Assembly (NCBI GenBank): GCA_964452575.1
Contig: CAYVMN010000052.1
Span: 1-22,588 of the forward strand
DNA length: 22,588 nucleotides
Source: CAYVMN01 sp964452575
Lineage (GTDB): Bacteria > Desulfobacterota > DSM-4660 > Desulfatiglandales > Desulfatiglandaceae
Reading direction: 5' to 3'
Position numbers and translations under genes: made by a program. Each line of letters starts with the position of its first letter. Within the stretch, counting starts at the first letter, position 1. The notes under the pieces were generated by a model. It did no database searches, had not been told where the DNA came from, and was given only the letters and a program-made list of their open reading frames with translations. Shown one piece after another: positions 13,716 to 22,588 of this stretch.

Positions 13716-16700
13716 ATGATGAAGATCAAGAGAGTCTCTATCCTAGGCTTCAAGTCGTTTATGGACAGGCATGATATTACCTTTCCCGTGGGGATCAGCG
13801 GGGTTGTGGGGCCTAACGGCTGCGGGAAGAGCAACGTTGTTGATGCAATAAGGTGGTGCATGGGCGAGCAGAGCCCCAAGCAGCTCAGGGGTCGGCGGAT
13901 GGAGGATGTCATATTCAATGGGGCCGGTAATTATAAGGCCATGGGGATGGCAGAAGTCTCCATCATATTTGAAAATGGCAACGGCCTGTTCCCACCAGCC
14001 TTTGCGCAGGAAAGCGAGTTATCTGTTACCAGGCGGCTTTATCGCTCCGGGGAAAGCGAATACCGGATCAACAATATCCCCTGCAGGCTAAAGGATATTC
14101 AAGAGATCTTCATGGATACCGGCCTGGGCAACAAGGCGTATTCCATAGTCAGTCAAGGCCAGATAGGGGCTATCATCGAACAGAAGCCTGAGGATACGAG
14201 GGTCATGCTGGAAGAGGCAGCCGGGGTCACGAAATACAGGAGAAGGGTGGAGGCTGCACAGAGGAAGATAGAACAAACCGAGGCCAACCTTCAGCGTGTG
14301 GAAGACATCCTTGGAGAGGTCAAGACTCAGATGAGGTCCCTCAAGAGACAGGCCGCCAAGGCCAGGCGCTATAAGAGGATCTGTCAAGAAATTCAAGATC
14401 TAGAACTCGTACTCTATGCCAACACCTATGGTCGGCTCAAGGAGGAATCGGGAAGCAAGTCGAGATCTACTGAAGATCTGGTAGGACAGGAACTTGCCAA
14501 GTCTACGGGACTCTCGCAAATTAATGCCAGGATAGAGACCATGCACCTTGAGATGGAAGAAAAGGATGCAGATCTCTCCAAGGCCCGGGAAAGACACCTT
14601 CGGCTGAAGGAAAAGGTGCACAAGAAGGAGACAGCCATTGAGACCCTTAATGCAGAGCTGATTGGCCAGGAGAAACTGGAGCAGAGGCTCAATGATGAAA
14701 AAGAGGAGATAAGGAGCAGGCTTGAAAGGCTTGAAAAGGAAAAGGAAGGTCTTGCAAGAGAGCTGGAAGATATGAGACAGGGCTCTATCGAGTTCCAGGG
14801 GGAAATCTCAGTCAAGGAGAAGAGGTTGGGCACAAGGCAAGGGCTGCTAAGAGAGATAAGGGAGGCGCATGAGCAGGCAAAGGCTGAATTGAACGCCAAT
14901 GCCGACAGGGCCATGGGATTGAGCCACGAGTCAGGCTACCTGAATAAGATGCTCAATCAGATCACTGACAGTCGCTCCCGCCTGCAGAGGGAGATTGAGG
15001 AGGTCAATGGCAGGCTTGAAAACCTCTCGAAGGCCTTTGAAAAAAGAAGTCTTGCCAGGGAGGCCGGCCTTGAGAGGTTACGGGAAATCGAGGCGGCTAT
15101 TGGACGTCAAAACACGAACCTTGAAGGGCTTGAAGAGAGAAGAGATGCCGTTGAGGCCGAGCTCAAATCAGCGGATAAAGAGCTTAATATGTGTCAGTCC
15201 CGGTTGGCCAGCCTGCAGGCCATGGCCGAGAATTTCGAAGGGTACAAGATAGGGGTCAGGACCATAATGAAGGCCCAAGATCTCACAGCGCGCCAACAGG
15301 GCCGGATCATAGGCCTTGTGGCAGATATTATCCAGGTGGACCCAAAGTACGAGCCGGCGGTCGAGGCGGTACTGGCAGACAAACTTGAGTATGTTATCGT
15401 GGAATCGCAGGAAGATGGGAGACAGGCCATAGATTATCTGAAGGAGAAGGAGCGGGGAAGGGGCAGTTTTGTCCCGGTGAAAGACCTAAATGGGGAAAGA
15501 AAAGAGAGGACAAATGACCAGGGGTTTCCCCTCCTGGTCGACTTTGTATCTGTACCGGATAGATTTAGACCCCTCGTTAATGCCCTCTTAGGGCATACCG
15601 TCTTGGTAGAGGATCTGGATCAGGCACTAGATGCCTGGAGGAGTAATGGAAAGGATGCATGCTTTGTGACCTTTGAGGGAGATATGGTCGATCAGAGAGG
15701 CGTGATCAGTGGTGGAAAGCTCGTCCACAGCACCCGCGGACTCCTTTTCAGAAAGAGAGAAATTGTTGAACTGAGAGAAAAGACTGAGAAATATGGAAAG
15801 AACACCGAGGATTTGAGGCACAGGCTTGAGACGGTGCTAGGAGAGATCCAGGAAGAGAAGAAGGCCCTGGAGGAACTGACCGAGAAAAAGTGGAGCTGCC
15901 AGGATGAGATAAACGAGTTTGACAAGACCCTATTCCGACTCGGACAGGAACTGGATCAATTGGAGAAATTGCGGGCAAGGTTGACAGGGGATCTGGAAAA
16001 GAGCGACACAGAGGAGAATAAGCACAAGAGAGAACTCTCAAGGGTTGAAGAGGAACTCCACCGATACCAGGAGAGGCGAAGGCTGAAAGAGCAATACTTC
16101 CGGGAAAAGGAAAATGAACTTAAGGAGGCAGAAAACGAGTTTGATCAATTTCGGGAAGAACTCACGAAAATAAAGGCAGAATGCCGCATAATGGAAGAAG
16201 AAAAGCGTAGTCTCGCCCGCCAGATGGAAAGACTGGATGGCTTTTGTGATGAGTCCTTAGAACGCCTCCAAAAGATCGAGGAAGAGATCTCGTTAGGTCG
16301 TCAAAGAAACGATGAGTGTCAGAATAGGATGGAGGCCATTAAAGAGGAGCTAAAGGAGGTCTTTGAGGTACTGAATCAATCAGAAAAGGAGGTCAACCAG
16401 GCTGAACGTGAGCGGCAGGTATTGCAGGACAGGATCAGGGAACAGGAAGGCATCGCCGAGCAGCAGCGTGGAGAACTGCAGGCCCTAAGAGATGCCATCA
16501 ACATGGCAAGGATGGAGCAATCAGAAATGCAATTCAAGTTGAACAGCCTGACTGAGATGATCAGTGAAAAGTTCAACATGAATCTCTCAGAGGTATACGA
16601 GCAATATTTAGACAAAGAATTTTCACAAAAAGAGGTGGAGGCAAAGATAGAAGATCAAAAAGGGCTGAGGCAGATGCTCGGGGAGGTAAATCTGACAGCC

Positions 16701-17324
16701 ATCAAGGAGCTTGAGGCCTTAAAGGAGCGAAATGAATTCATAGAAACCCAAAAACAGGATCTGATCAATTCCATTCAGTCGCTAAGGACCGCCATCAGGA
16801 AGATTAACAAGACGTCTCTCACGAGATTCAAGGAGACCTTCGAGAGAGTGGACAAGAAATTGAAAGAGATCTTTCCTATCCTGTTCAGGGGCGGTACTGC
16901 CGGGCTGAGGTTGACGGATGAGTCAAGGCCCCTGGAGAGTGGCGTCCTGGTAGAGGTTCAACCACCGGGGAAGAAGATAAGCCACATGGGGCTCCTGTCC
17001 GGGGGCGAAAAGGCATTGGTGGCCATGGCCGTCCTTTTTGCCATTTATATGATCAAGCCCAGCCCGTTTTGCCTCCTTGACGAGGTGGATGCCCCCCTTG
17101 ATGAGGCCAACATCGATCGATTCAACGACCTTTTGAGAGAAATCAGGAAGTCCTCCCAGATAATCATGGTGACCCATAACAGGAGGACAATGGAGATCAC
17201 GGATAGGCTCTATGGAATCACGATGGAAGAGGCCGGGGTATCTAAGAGTGTTTCAGTGGACATACAGGGCATAAAGAGCTACCTCTCTAACGGGTCGCTG
17301 GATGGCCCGCCAACAGCCCACTAA
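13716..17324 (+). CDS. smc: Chromosome segregation protein SMC
   Basis: SMC is the ATPase arm of the bacterial condensin that loops and resolves chromosomes with ScpA and ScpB. At 1202 residues it is full length. Walker A GPNGCGKSN begins at residue 32. A long coiled coil (about 165-505) leads to the hinge (about 508-665, including GYKIGVRTIM and the Gly-rich GVISGGKL). A second coiled coil runs back (about 670-1060). The ABC signature LLSGGEKALVAMAVLFA (about 1092-1108) and Walker B FCLLDEVDAPLDEAN close the head. GGAGGG lies immediately upstream of tandem ATGs at 13716 and 13719, and either may be used. ftsY follows directly. ScpA and ScpB are not in the window. Confidence 0.97.
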   Translation: MMKIKRVSILGFKSFMDRHDITFPVGISGVVGPNGCGKSNVVDAIRWCMGEQSPKQLRGRRMEDVIFNGAGNYKAMGMAEVSIIFENGNGLFPPAFAQESELSVTRRLYRSGESEYRINNIPCRLKDIQEIFMDTGLGNKAYSIVSQGQIGAIIEQKPEDTRVMLEEAAGVTKYRRRVEAAQRKIEQTEANLQRVEDILGEVKTQMRSLKRQAAKARRYKRICQEIQDLELVLYANTYGRLKEESGSKSRSTEDLVGQELAKSTGLSQINARIETMHLEMEEKDADLSKARERHLRLKEKVHKKETAIETLNAELIGQEKLEQRLNDEKEEIRSRLERLEKEKEGLARELEDMRQGSIEFQGEISVKEKRLGTRQGLLREIREAHEQAKAELNANADRAMGLSHESGYLNKMLNQITDSRSRLQREIEEVNGRLENLSKAFEKRSLAREAGLERLREIEAAIGRQNTNLEGLEERRDAVEAELKSADKELNMCQSRLASLQAMAENFEGYKIGVRTIMKAQDLTARQQGRIIGLVADIIQVDPKYEPAVEAVLADKLEYVIVESQEDGRQAIDYLKEKERGRGSFVPVKDLNGERKERTNDQGFPLLVDFVSVPDRFRPLVNALLGHTVLVEDLDQALDAWRSNGKDACFVTFEGDMVDQRGVISGGKLVHSTRGLLFRKREIVELREKTEKYGKNTEDLRHRLETVLGEIQEEKKALEELTEKKWSCQDEINEFDKTLFRLGQELDQLEKLRARLTGDLEKSDTEENKHKRELSRVEEELHRYQERRRLKEQYFREKENELKEAENEFDQFREELTKIKAECRIMEEEKRSLARQMERLDGFCDESLERLQKIEEEISLGRQRNDECQNRMEAIKEELKEVFEVLNQSEKEVNQAERERQVLQDRIREQEGIAEQQRGELQALRDAINMARMEQSEMQFKLNSLTEMISEKFNMNLSEVYEQYLDKEFSQKEVEAKIEDQKGLRQMLGEVNLTAIKELEALKERNEFIETQKQDLINSIQSLRTAIRKINKTSLTRFKETFERVDKKLKEIFPILFRGGTAGLRLTDESRPLESGVLVEVQPPGKKISHMGLLSGGEKALVAMAVLFAIYMIKPSPFCLLDEVDAPLDEANIDRFNDLLREIRKSSQIIMVTHNRRTMEITDRLYGITMEEAGVSKSVSVDIQGIKSYLSNGSLDGPPTAH

Positions 17325-17355
17325 AGGCATTACCGGGGTTTGGATCGAAGAGAGT

Positions 17356-18330
17356 ATGGGAAGACTTTTTTGGAAAAGGGATAAACAGAAGGAGAGAGAG
17401 GATCCTTCAAAGGAGAAGGGCTTTTTCGAAAGGCTCAGGCAGGGACTGTCGAAGACCAGGTCAACCCTCACTGGAAGACTGGATCGCCTATTCCTGGGCA
17501 AGAAGGAAATCACCGATGACCTGTTGGATGAACTGGAGGAAATCCTCTTTACATCGGATATCGGTGTGTCAACCACCCAGCAACTGATCGAGTCTCTAAG
17601 AGAGAAGGTGGCCAGGAAGGAGCTGAAAGACCTGGAGAGGTTGAAAACCATTCTGAGGGATCATATCCATTCCTTTCTGCAGGTCACAGAGGTGGAGCAC
17701 GCCATTCCTGCACCGGGCGAACCCCTGGTGATTATGGTGATCGGCGTAAATGGAGTGGGAAAGACCACTACAATCGGGAAGGCCGCGCACATATTCAGAT
17801 CACAGGGAAAACAGGTTATGCTGGTGGCCGGCGATACCTTCAGGGCAGCGGCCATCGAGCAACTCCTCATCTGGGGTGACCGGGCCGGGGCAGAGGTCGT
17901 CAGGCAGGATACCGGTGCTGACCCATCGGCCGTGGTGTTCGATGCCGTAACAGCTGCCCTAGCCAGGAAATTTGACGTGGTCCTTGTGGATACAGCAGGG
18001 CGCCTTCACACCAAGACCAACCTTATGGAAGAGCTCCAGAAAATCCAGCGTGTAACCGGAAAGAGGCTTCCCGGGGCACCCCATGAGGTATGGCTGGTCC
18101 TGGATGCCACCACAGGGCAAAATGCCATTTCACAGGCCAATATGTTCAATAGGGCCATTGGGGTAACGGGTATCATTCTGACAAAGCTGGATGGTAGTGC
18201 AAAGGGTGGGATAGTCGTGGGTATCTCACGGCAGTTCGGAATACCCATAAAATACATCGGGATCGGGGAAAGGCTGGATGATCTCCGTCCCTTTGAGGCT
18301 CACAACTTTGTGAGGGCACTGTTTGATTAA
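17356..18330 (+). CDS. ftsY: Signal recognition particle receptor FtsY
   Basis: FtsY is the GTPase receptor that docks the SRP-ribosome complex at the membrane and hands it to SecYEG. From the ATG at 17356 it has 324 residues. A short, highly charged A region (MGRLFWKRDKQKERE) leads into the N domain helices. The G domain follows, with G1 GVNGVGKTTT (about 130), the DTAGR motif (about 212), TKLDGSAKGG (about 275), and the closing GIGERLDDLRPFEAHNFVRALF. An in-frame ATG at 17302 lies inside smc and would add 18 residues unlike other FtsY starts. In either case smc and ftsY are tightly linked and probably co-transcribed, a pairing also found in Firmicutes. Confidence 0.96.
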   Translation: MGRLFWKRDKQKEREDPSKEKGFFERLRQGLSKTRSTLTGRLDRLFLGKKEITDDLLDELEEILFTSDIGVSTTQQLIESLREKVARKELKDLERLKTILRDHIHSFLQVTEVEHAIPAPGEPLVIMVIGVNGVGKTTTIGKAAHIFRSQGKQVMLVAGDTFRAAAIEQLLIWGDRAGAEVVRQDTGADPSAVVFDAVTAALARKFDVVLVDTAGRLHTKTNLMEELQKIQRVTGKRLPGAPHEVWLVLDATTGQNAISQANMFNRAIGVTGIILTKLDGSAKGGIVVGISRQFGIPIKYIGIGERLDDLRPFEAHNFVRALFD

Positions 18331-18572
18331 ACCATCCCAACGCCCCTTCTTCACGTAAGTCGTTAGGCAGAATGCCGTTGAAAGATGTCTTTGATCCAGT
18401 GAGTCTCCGAGCCATGGATTTCCCTCCTTCCCTCATACCTTCCAAATAGGGCCGCGGCCGATCACTTGCCTGAGAAAAGTCCATATGATATCTTGTGCCA
18501 TCAGGCTCGACTTGCTCGAAGCCCCCCAAGGGCAATAGACGCCTCTTTCCGAACAACCAGGAGCAGGGCAGA

Positions 18573-19517
18573 ATGAAGCCACATAATGACAGCAAATTCG
18601 CATCTATTGAAGTCGTCCTAAGGGGTTTCGAGGGTGTAGGTTATATCTGCAGCCAGCAGATAGCCACCACCCTTTATCTGGCCTATAATCTGGAAAAACC
18701 CATCCTTGTAGAAGGGCCTGCCGGCGTGGGGAAGACAGAGCTTGCAAAGACAGCGGCAACATACCTCAATGAACCGCTGATCCGTCTTCAATGCTATGAA
18801 GGGCTTGATGAATCAAAGGCCCTCTATGAATGGAAGTACGGAAAGCAGCTCTTGTATACCCAGATCTTGAAGGACAAACTGAATGAGGTCTTAAGGGGCA
18901 CCAAGGGATTAGGCCCGGCCATATCCAGGCTCCACCAGTATGACGATATCTTTTTTTCTACCCACTTTCTTGAACCGCGCCCCCTCCTGAGCGTCCTCCA
19001 GAGCAAAGAAGGTGCAGTCCTGTTGGTAGATGAAGTGGATAAATCAGACCAGGAATTTGAGGCCTTTCTGTTGGAAATCCTCTCAGATTTTCAGGTATCT
19101 GTCCCCGAAATAGGCACCATACATGCCACATCAAAGCCCTTTGTTTTTCTGACCAGCAACAATACCAGGGAAATGAGTGAGGCCCTCAAGCGCCGTTGTT
19201 TGCACCTGTTTATCCCATTTCCAGACCCCAAACTCGAAAAAGAGATTATCAGGGTCCGCGTCCCTGAAATCTCCGAAGACCTGAGGAGCCAGCTGGTCTC
19301 GTTTATCCAGCAGGTCAGAAGACTTGATCTGAAGAAGGTCCCGTCTGTCAGTGAGACCATCGACTGGGCCAAGGTATTGGTGCTTCTCCATTCTCCGGGG
19401 ATGGACACGGAACTGGTAAAAGGAACCCTCAATACCTTCCTGAAATTCGAAGAAGACATCGAGATCGTAAAGGAGCACCTCTACGAAATGGTAGATAGGG
19501 CCAAGAAGGGGGGGTGA
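18573..19517 (+). CDS. MoxR-family AAA+ ATPase
   Basis: This 314-residue AAA+ protein belongs to the MoxR group. These ATPases work with a VWA protein to insert metals, activate enzymes or remodel complexes, as CoxD/CoxE, NorQ/NorD and RavA/ViaA do. Walker A GPAGVGKTEL is at 48-57, Walker B LLVDEVDKSD near 150, and sensor 1 FVFLTSNNTREMSEALKRRC further on. The CYEGLDESKALYEWKYGKQLL segment is typical of the subgroup that partners CoxE-like proteins. The ATG at 18573 follows AGGAG with 9-base spacing; an earlier in-frame ATG at 18495 lacks such a site. It is followed five bases later by the VWA gene. The client is unknown. Confidence 0.93.
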   Translation: MKPHNDSKFASIEVVLRGFEGVGYICSQQIATTLYLAYNLEKPILVEGPAGVGKTELAKTAATYLNEPLIRLQCYEGLDESKALYEWKYGKQLLYTQILKDKLNEVLRGTKGLGPAISRLHQYDDIFFSTHFLEPRPLLSVLQSKEGAVLLVDEVDKSDQEFEAFLLEILSDFQVSVPEIGTIHATSKPFVFLTSNNTREMSEALKRRCLHLFIPFPDPKLEKEIIRVRVPEISEDLRSQLVSFIQQVRRLDLKKVPSVSETIDWAKVLVLLHSPGMDTELVKGTLNTFLKFEEDIEIVKEHLYEMVDRAKKGG

Positions 19518-19522
19518 ATTAA

Positions 19523-20875
19523 TTGACGGAGCAGGTCCTTCAGAATCTAATCATGGCCCTTCGAGCCTCTGGCGTTCGGATATCGATATCAGAGAATATT
19601 GACGCCATGAATGCCGTACGGCTCCTCGGATACGCTGACCGACAGGTCTTGAAGGACTCCCTGTCCGCGACTCTGGCAAAGTCCAGACATGAAAAAGAGA
19701 CCTTTGAGGCCTGCTTTGACCGCTTCTTTTCACTGGACAACTTCTCTGATGCGGATATGGATTCAAGTCTACGGCAGGAAATCAGTCCTGACAGGGAAGA
19801 CTCCCCTTTGACACAGATGCTCTTGTCTGGAGACCAGGCGGGCCTGTCCCTGTCCATGCGCCAGGCTGCACATGAAACAGAGATAGAGGGAATCAGGTTC
19901 TTTACACAAAAGAGCCTCTATATCCAGAGGATACTAAGAGGTATGGGCCTCGAGGGGCTTGAAAGCGATATCAGAAACCTCCGGGCGGATGGCCTTGCCT
20001 ACTTTCAAGAAAAGGCAAAGGCGTTGAGGTATGCAAGGGATCTCCTTTTTGAAAATGTGAGAGGGTTTGTTGAACAGCAGTATTCCCTCTTTGCAGGATC
20101 AGCCAACGAAGAAATTCTCGAAAAGTACCTGCGCCACATAAGGCTTTCCAATCTGGAACAGCAGGATTTCACAAGGATGCGGGCGATAATACGAAAAATG
20201 GTAAAGCGCCTTAACGACCGCCATTCCAGGAGGCAGAAATGCTCAAAGAGGGGCTCCCTGGACCTAAAGAAGACCCTGAGGGCCGGCGTTGCGTACCAGG
20301 GGATTCCCTTTGATACCCGGTGGAAAAGCAAAAGGATCGACCGGCCAGACATCGTCGCACTCTGTGATGTGAGTCGTTCTGTGGAGGCCGTGGCAAGGTT
20401 TATGCTCCTTTTTCTTTACAGTCTCAACGAGGAAGTGGCCAGGATCAGATCATTTATCTTCTGTTCTAATCTGGTGGAGGTCACAGAAATATTTGATGAA
20501 TATGATGTCGAAGAGGCCCTGGTCAGGTTGCAAAAAGGCGTTGGTCTTGAGATCGTTTTGGGAAGGACCGATTATGGTCAGGCCTTTCGGGACTTCAAAG
20601 GAAAATGGCTTGACACGGTTACAAATAAGACGACGATCCTAATCCTTGGGGATGCCCGGAATAACTATGCGGACCCTGAGGCAGGCATCCTGAAATTGCT
20701 TCACGAAAGGGGCAAGAGACTCATCTGGCTCAACCCGGAATCCCCTCCCTTCTGGGGGACAGGGGACTCAGTCATGAAAACGTATCTCCCTTATTGCTCG
20801 GTGGTTCAGAGATGCAATACCGTCACTCACCTGGAAAGAGTGGTCGATTCCCTCCTGAGGATACATTCCAACTGA
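19523..20875 (+). CDS. VWA domain-containing (CoxE-like) protein
   Basis: This 450-residue protein is the likely partner of the upstream AAA+ ATPase. The N-terminal 250 residues are largely helical and charged. The C-terminal part is a VWA domain with a complete metal-ion-dependent adhesion site: DVSRS (about 282-286), the Thr in LGRTDYGQAF (about 348) and the Asp in LILGDARNNY (about 376). The basic linker NDRHSRRQKCSKRGSLDLKKTLR before the VWA domain matches the CoxE layout. The start is TTG at 19523, with a G-rich run and GGTGA just upstream. No CO dehydrogenase, nitric oxide reductase or gas vesicle genes are in the window, so its role in activating such an enzyme is not shown. Confidence 0.9.
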   Translation: MTEQVLQNLIMALRASGVRISISENIDAMNAVRLLGYADRQVLKDSLSATLAKSRHEKETFEACFDRFFSLDNFSDADMDSSLRQEISPDREDSPLTQMLLSGDQAGLSLSMRQAAHETEIEGIRFFTQKSLYIQRILRGMGLEGLESDIRNLRADGLAYFQEKAKALRYARDLLFENVRGFVEQQYSLFAGSANEEILEKYLRHIRLSNLEQQDFTRMRAIIRKMVKRLNDRHSRRQKCSKRGSLDLKKTLRAGVAYQGIPFDTRWKSKRIDRPDIVALCDVSRSVEAVARFMLLFLYSLNEEVARIRSFIFCSNLVEVTEIFDEYDVEEALVRLQKGVGLEIVLGRTDYGQAFRDFKGKWLDTVTNKTTILILGDARNNYADPEAGILKLLHERGKRLIWLNPESPPFWGTGDSVMKTYLPYCSVVQRCNTVTHLERVVDSLLRIHSN

Positions 20876-21198
20876 TATCAGATATCCTTTTGTACCATTT
20901 TCACGATACTCTCCACCTCTCTTATATCTAGGTTGAGCGGTTCAGCCGAACCTTGAACTTGGAATCGCTCACTTTAGGTTCTAGATAGGCCCGTTCAACA
21001 TACCCGTAGAACAGCTGGTGCGATCTTCGATTCAGATGGAGAGTTCTGATTGAGGCCTGAAGGCCCAAAAATCTTGCATTATGAACAACTCTATTATAGT
21101 ATTTCTAATATCCGGTTAATCTTTCTTGCCTTTTGAGGGCAGAATTCCGGCCGCAATCGGGAGGCCATAAGGAACTTATAAGAAAAAAGGTAGGGGTT
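20876..21198. other. Gene-free gap before the chemoreceptor, containing a nested stem structure
   Basis: No ORF worth calling is seen on either strand. TATCTAG at 20925-20931 pairs with CTAGATA at 20981-20987. Inside it, TGAGCG at 20934-20939 pairs with CGCTCA at 20966-20971. A GGTTC/GAACC hairpin (20939-20952) lies within these, sharing one base. AT-rich sequence with possible -10 boxes follows near 21085-21110. The G-rich run at 21187-21196 is the likely ribosome binding site of the next gene. Confidence 0.45.
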
Positions 21199-22588
21199 AT
21201 GAAATTAAGGCTAAGGCACAAATTAATCGGGCTGCCACTCCTTGCGGCCGTTGTACCTGTGTTTGTCATCTTCATATTTACTTCCATCGAGGAAAAGGGC
21301 GTTATTAGTAAAATCGAGGCCGAGCTGAGTCTCCTCGGGCGGGAAAGTGTCTCGCAGATTGCCCTCGCCGTATACAATACCTGCGAGGCGTCAAGCAAGA
21401 TGATTCAAATGGAATTGGACCGCAGGCTGGGGAACGCTGCAAGCTTCCTTGTCAGTATGGGCGGGCTCTCCCTGTCCCGGGAGGTCGTCTCGATGAAGGC
21501 TATTAACCAGTTTACAGGAAAGGCTAAACAGGTTTCACTTCCCAAGATGCTTGTGCAAGGGGCCAGCGACCCAGCGATTTATCTTGAACTCGCAAAGCAA
21601 AAATACAGGGGGGATTATTGCCTCTTTGAACGGATGAATGATCAGGGGGATATGATCCTGGTGGCAACGACCTTGAGGGAGCCGGACAGACCTCCTTCAT
21701 TAGGGCTCTACCTGCCTGCCGCTGAAAATGGCGCCCTTGATCCCATGATCAAGGACATACTTGAGAAGAAACTTTACAATGGCCTTGCCTACATTGTTAA
21801 TAGCTGGCATCTTAGCGCATGCAAGGCGGTTACTGACACGGGAGGAAAGGTCATTGGCATGTTATTTACCGGTATGCCGTATAAGACTCCTGAATCTTTG
21901 CGTAAGGCCATAATAGACATGAAGGTCGGCAAGACGGGATATGTTTATGTCCTTGGCGGCACGCTCCCCTTCCATAGGGGGCATTACATCATTTCAATGC
22001 AAGGAGAACGGGATGGTGAAAACATCTGGAGTTCGAAGGATACAACCGGGCGGCTGTATATTCAATCTATTGTAAACAAGGCCGTGACCCTTAAGAAGGG
22101 AGAGGTTGCCTTCGAACGGTATCCGTGGCGCAATCCAGGCGAGGTTGCTGACCGCCAAAAGGTGGTTGCCATCACTTATTTTAGGCCGTGGGACTGGGTG
22201 ATCGGGGCCGGGGCGTATGAAGACGATTACCAAGACGTCAGACAAAAGGTGGATAGCAGCATGAGCCATCTATTGTTGGTCATGGTCATTAGTGGTCTTG
22301 TGGTCCTTATCCCTATAATAGGAGGCGCCTTATTCCTTGGCAGCCGAATTGCCAGACCAATAACCCAGATTACGACTATTGCAAGAGAGATTGCAAGAGG
22401 CGATCTTTCGTCCGCTGCGGAGTTAGTACGCTCAATGGGTGGAAAAGGGGGAAATGACAAGCCCAGTGCCTTAGAGGACGAGACCGGCCATCTCCTCTCC
22501 GCCGTCAAGACTATGACGGAGAGCCTTAACTCTCTGGTCGGTCAGGTCCAGCGTTCCGGGATTCAGGTGAGTTCTTCATCTACGGAGC
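21199..22588 (+). CDS. Methyl-accepting chemotaxis protein with Cache_3-Cache_2 sensor (partial at right edge)
   Basis: This is the N-terminal 463 codons of a transmembrane chemoreceptor, cut by the window end. An N-terminal membrane span (about 10-31) follows the basic MKLRLRHK. The periplasmic sensor covers about 32-353. Its second half reads GKTGYVYVLGGT, GHYIISMQGERDGENIW and VAITYFRPWDWVIGAGAYEDDY, which is characteristic of the Cache_3-Cache_2 fusion domain that binds small metabolites. A second span (about 356-380, ending ALFLGSRI) leads to a HAMP domain (ARPITQITTIAREIARGDL) and the first part of the cytoplasmic helical bundle. The conserved signalling hairpin and any methylation sites lie beyond the window. 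The ligand cannot be inferred. AAGG at 21187-21190 supports the ATG at 21199. Confidence 0.9.
   Translation, partial: MKLRLRHKLIGLPLLAAVVPVFVIFIFTSIEEKGVISKIEAELSLLGRESVSQIALAVYNTCEASSKMIQMELDRRLGNAASFLVSMGGLSLSREVVSMKAINQFTGKAKQVSLPKMLVQGASDPAIYLELAKQKYRGDYCLFERMNDQGDMILVATTLREPDRPPSLGLYLPAAENGALDPMIKDILEKKLYNGLAYIVNSWHLSACKAVTDTGGKVIGMLFTGMPYKTPESLRKAIIDMKVGKTGYVYVLGGTLPFHRGHYIISMQGERDGENIWSSKDTTGRLYIQSIVNKAVTLKKGEVAFERYPWRNPGEVADRQKVVAITYFRPWDWVIGAGAYEDDYQDVRQKVDSSMSHLLLVMVISGLVVLIPIIGGALFLGSRIARPITQITTIAREIARGDLSSAAELVRSMGGKGGNDKPSALEDETGHLLSAVKTMTESLNSLVGQVQRSGIQVSSSSTE

Noticed and set aside
14426..14914. 162-codon Ser/Leu-rich minus-strand ORF inside smc
   Set aside because: It is the mirror of the Glu/Lys-rich coiled coil of SMC, a common artefact of antisense reading of such codons.
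17302..17355. 18-codon upstream extension of ftsY overlapping smc
   Set aside because: The added residues are unlike FtsY N termini, whereas MGRLFWKRDK from 17356 matches the usual short hydrophobic-basic opening. It is not fully excluded.
18173..18595. 140-codon open frame on the minus strand, antisense to the ftsY 3' end and covering the ftsY-MoxR gap
   Set aside because: It overlaps the conserved end of ftsY and the MoxR ribosome binding site, I see no clear Shine-Dalgarno and recognise no family. It is best explained as a fortuitous opening, although the gap portion has protein-like composition.
20873..20893. GATATC direct/inverted repeat followed by CCTTTT after the VWA stop, as a terminator
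   Set aside because: GATATC is self-complementary and the two copies leave a one-base loop, too tight for a stable hairpin of this length; the T run is short.

Overview
The window looks like a chromosomal segment of a free-living, Gram-negative-type anaerobe, most likely Desulfobacterota (the former Deltaproteobacteria). That placement is an inference from the overall gene style: a Cache/HAMP chemoreceptor, late cobalamin genes under a B12 riboswitch, a dodecin, a MoxR plus CoxE-like pair, and a short lysine-rich histone-like protein. There is no rRNA or other lineage marker to prove it. Base composition is even throughout, with no integrase, transposase, prophage, CRISPR array or convincing tRNA. 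The content is mainly housekeeping.

Layout. At 71-1060 (-) is a class IV aminotransferase. Divergent from it, at 1220-2535 (+), is a LOG-family nucleotide hydrolase tightly joined to rsmG. A convergent dodecin follows at 2641-2853 (-). From 3073 to 5303 lies a compact B12-controlled unit: promoter, cobalamin riboswitch, terminator, cobT and cobS. At 5350-5670 a strong consensus promoter drives a 79-residue Lys/Ala-rich DNA-binding-like protein. A Mut7-C domain protein lies at 5775-6227 (-). Divergent from it is murA, followed one base later by comEC (6365-10067). The gap before radA (10368-11723) holds a 169-bp inverted-repeat element made of TTAGCNN heptads. A patatin-like protein and a nitroreductase overlap by 13 bp on the minus strand (11853-13387), and a possible 32-codon gene with a perfect Shine-Dalgarno lies just upstream of them. 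smc and ftsY overlap or abut at 13716-18330 (+). A MoxR-type AAA+ ATPase and a VWA (CoxE-like) protein form a two-gene unit at 18573-20875 (+). A Cache_3-Cache_2/HAMP methyl-accepting chemotaxis protein starts at 21199 and runs off the right edge.

How the genes work together. cobT and cobS carry out the late lower-ligand steps of cobalamin assembly and are predicted to be shut off by cobalamin through transcription termination. smc and ftsY pair chromosome organisation with membrane-protein targeting, an arrangement also known in Firmicutes. murA, comEC and radA are unrelated housekeeping functions (peptidoglycan, DNA uptake, recombination) that sit together. The MoxR/VWA pair probably acts as an ATP-driven maturation or remodelling machine on a client that is not encoded in this window.

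The parts least explained by known families are the MoxR/VWA pair, the small ORF at 13430-13528, the heptad inverted-repeat element, the histone-like protein, and a nested stem structure ahead of the chemoreceptor. I did not find a clearly new multi-gene system.
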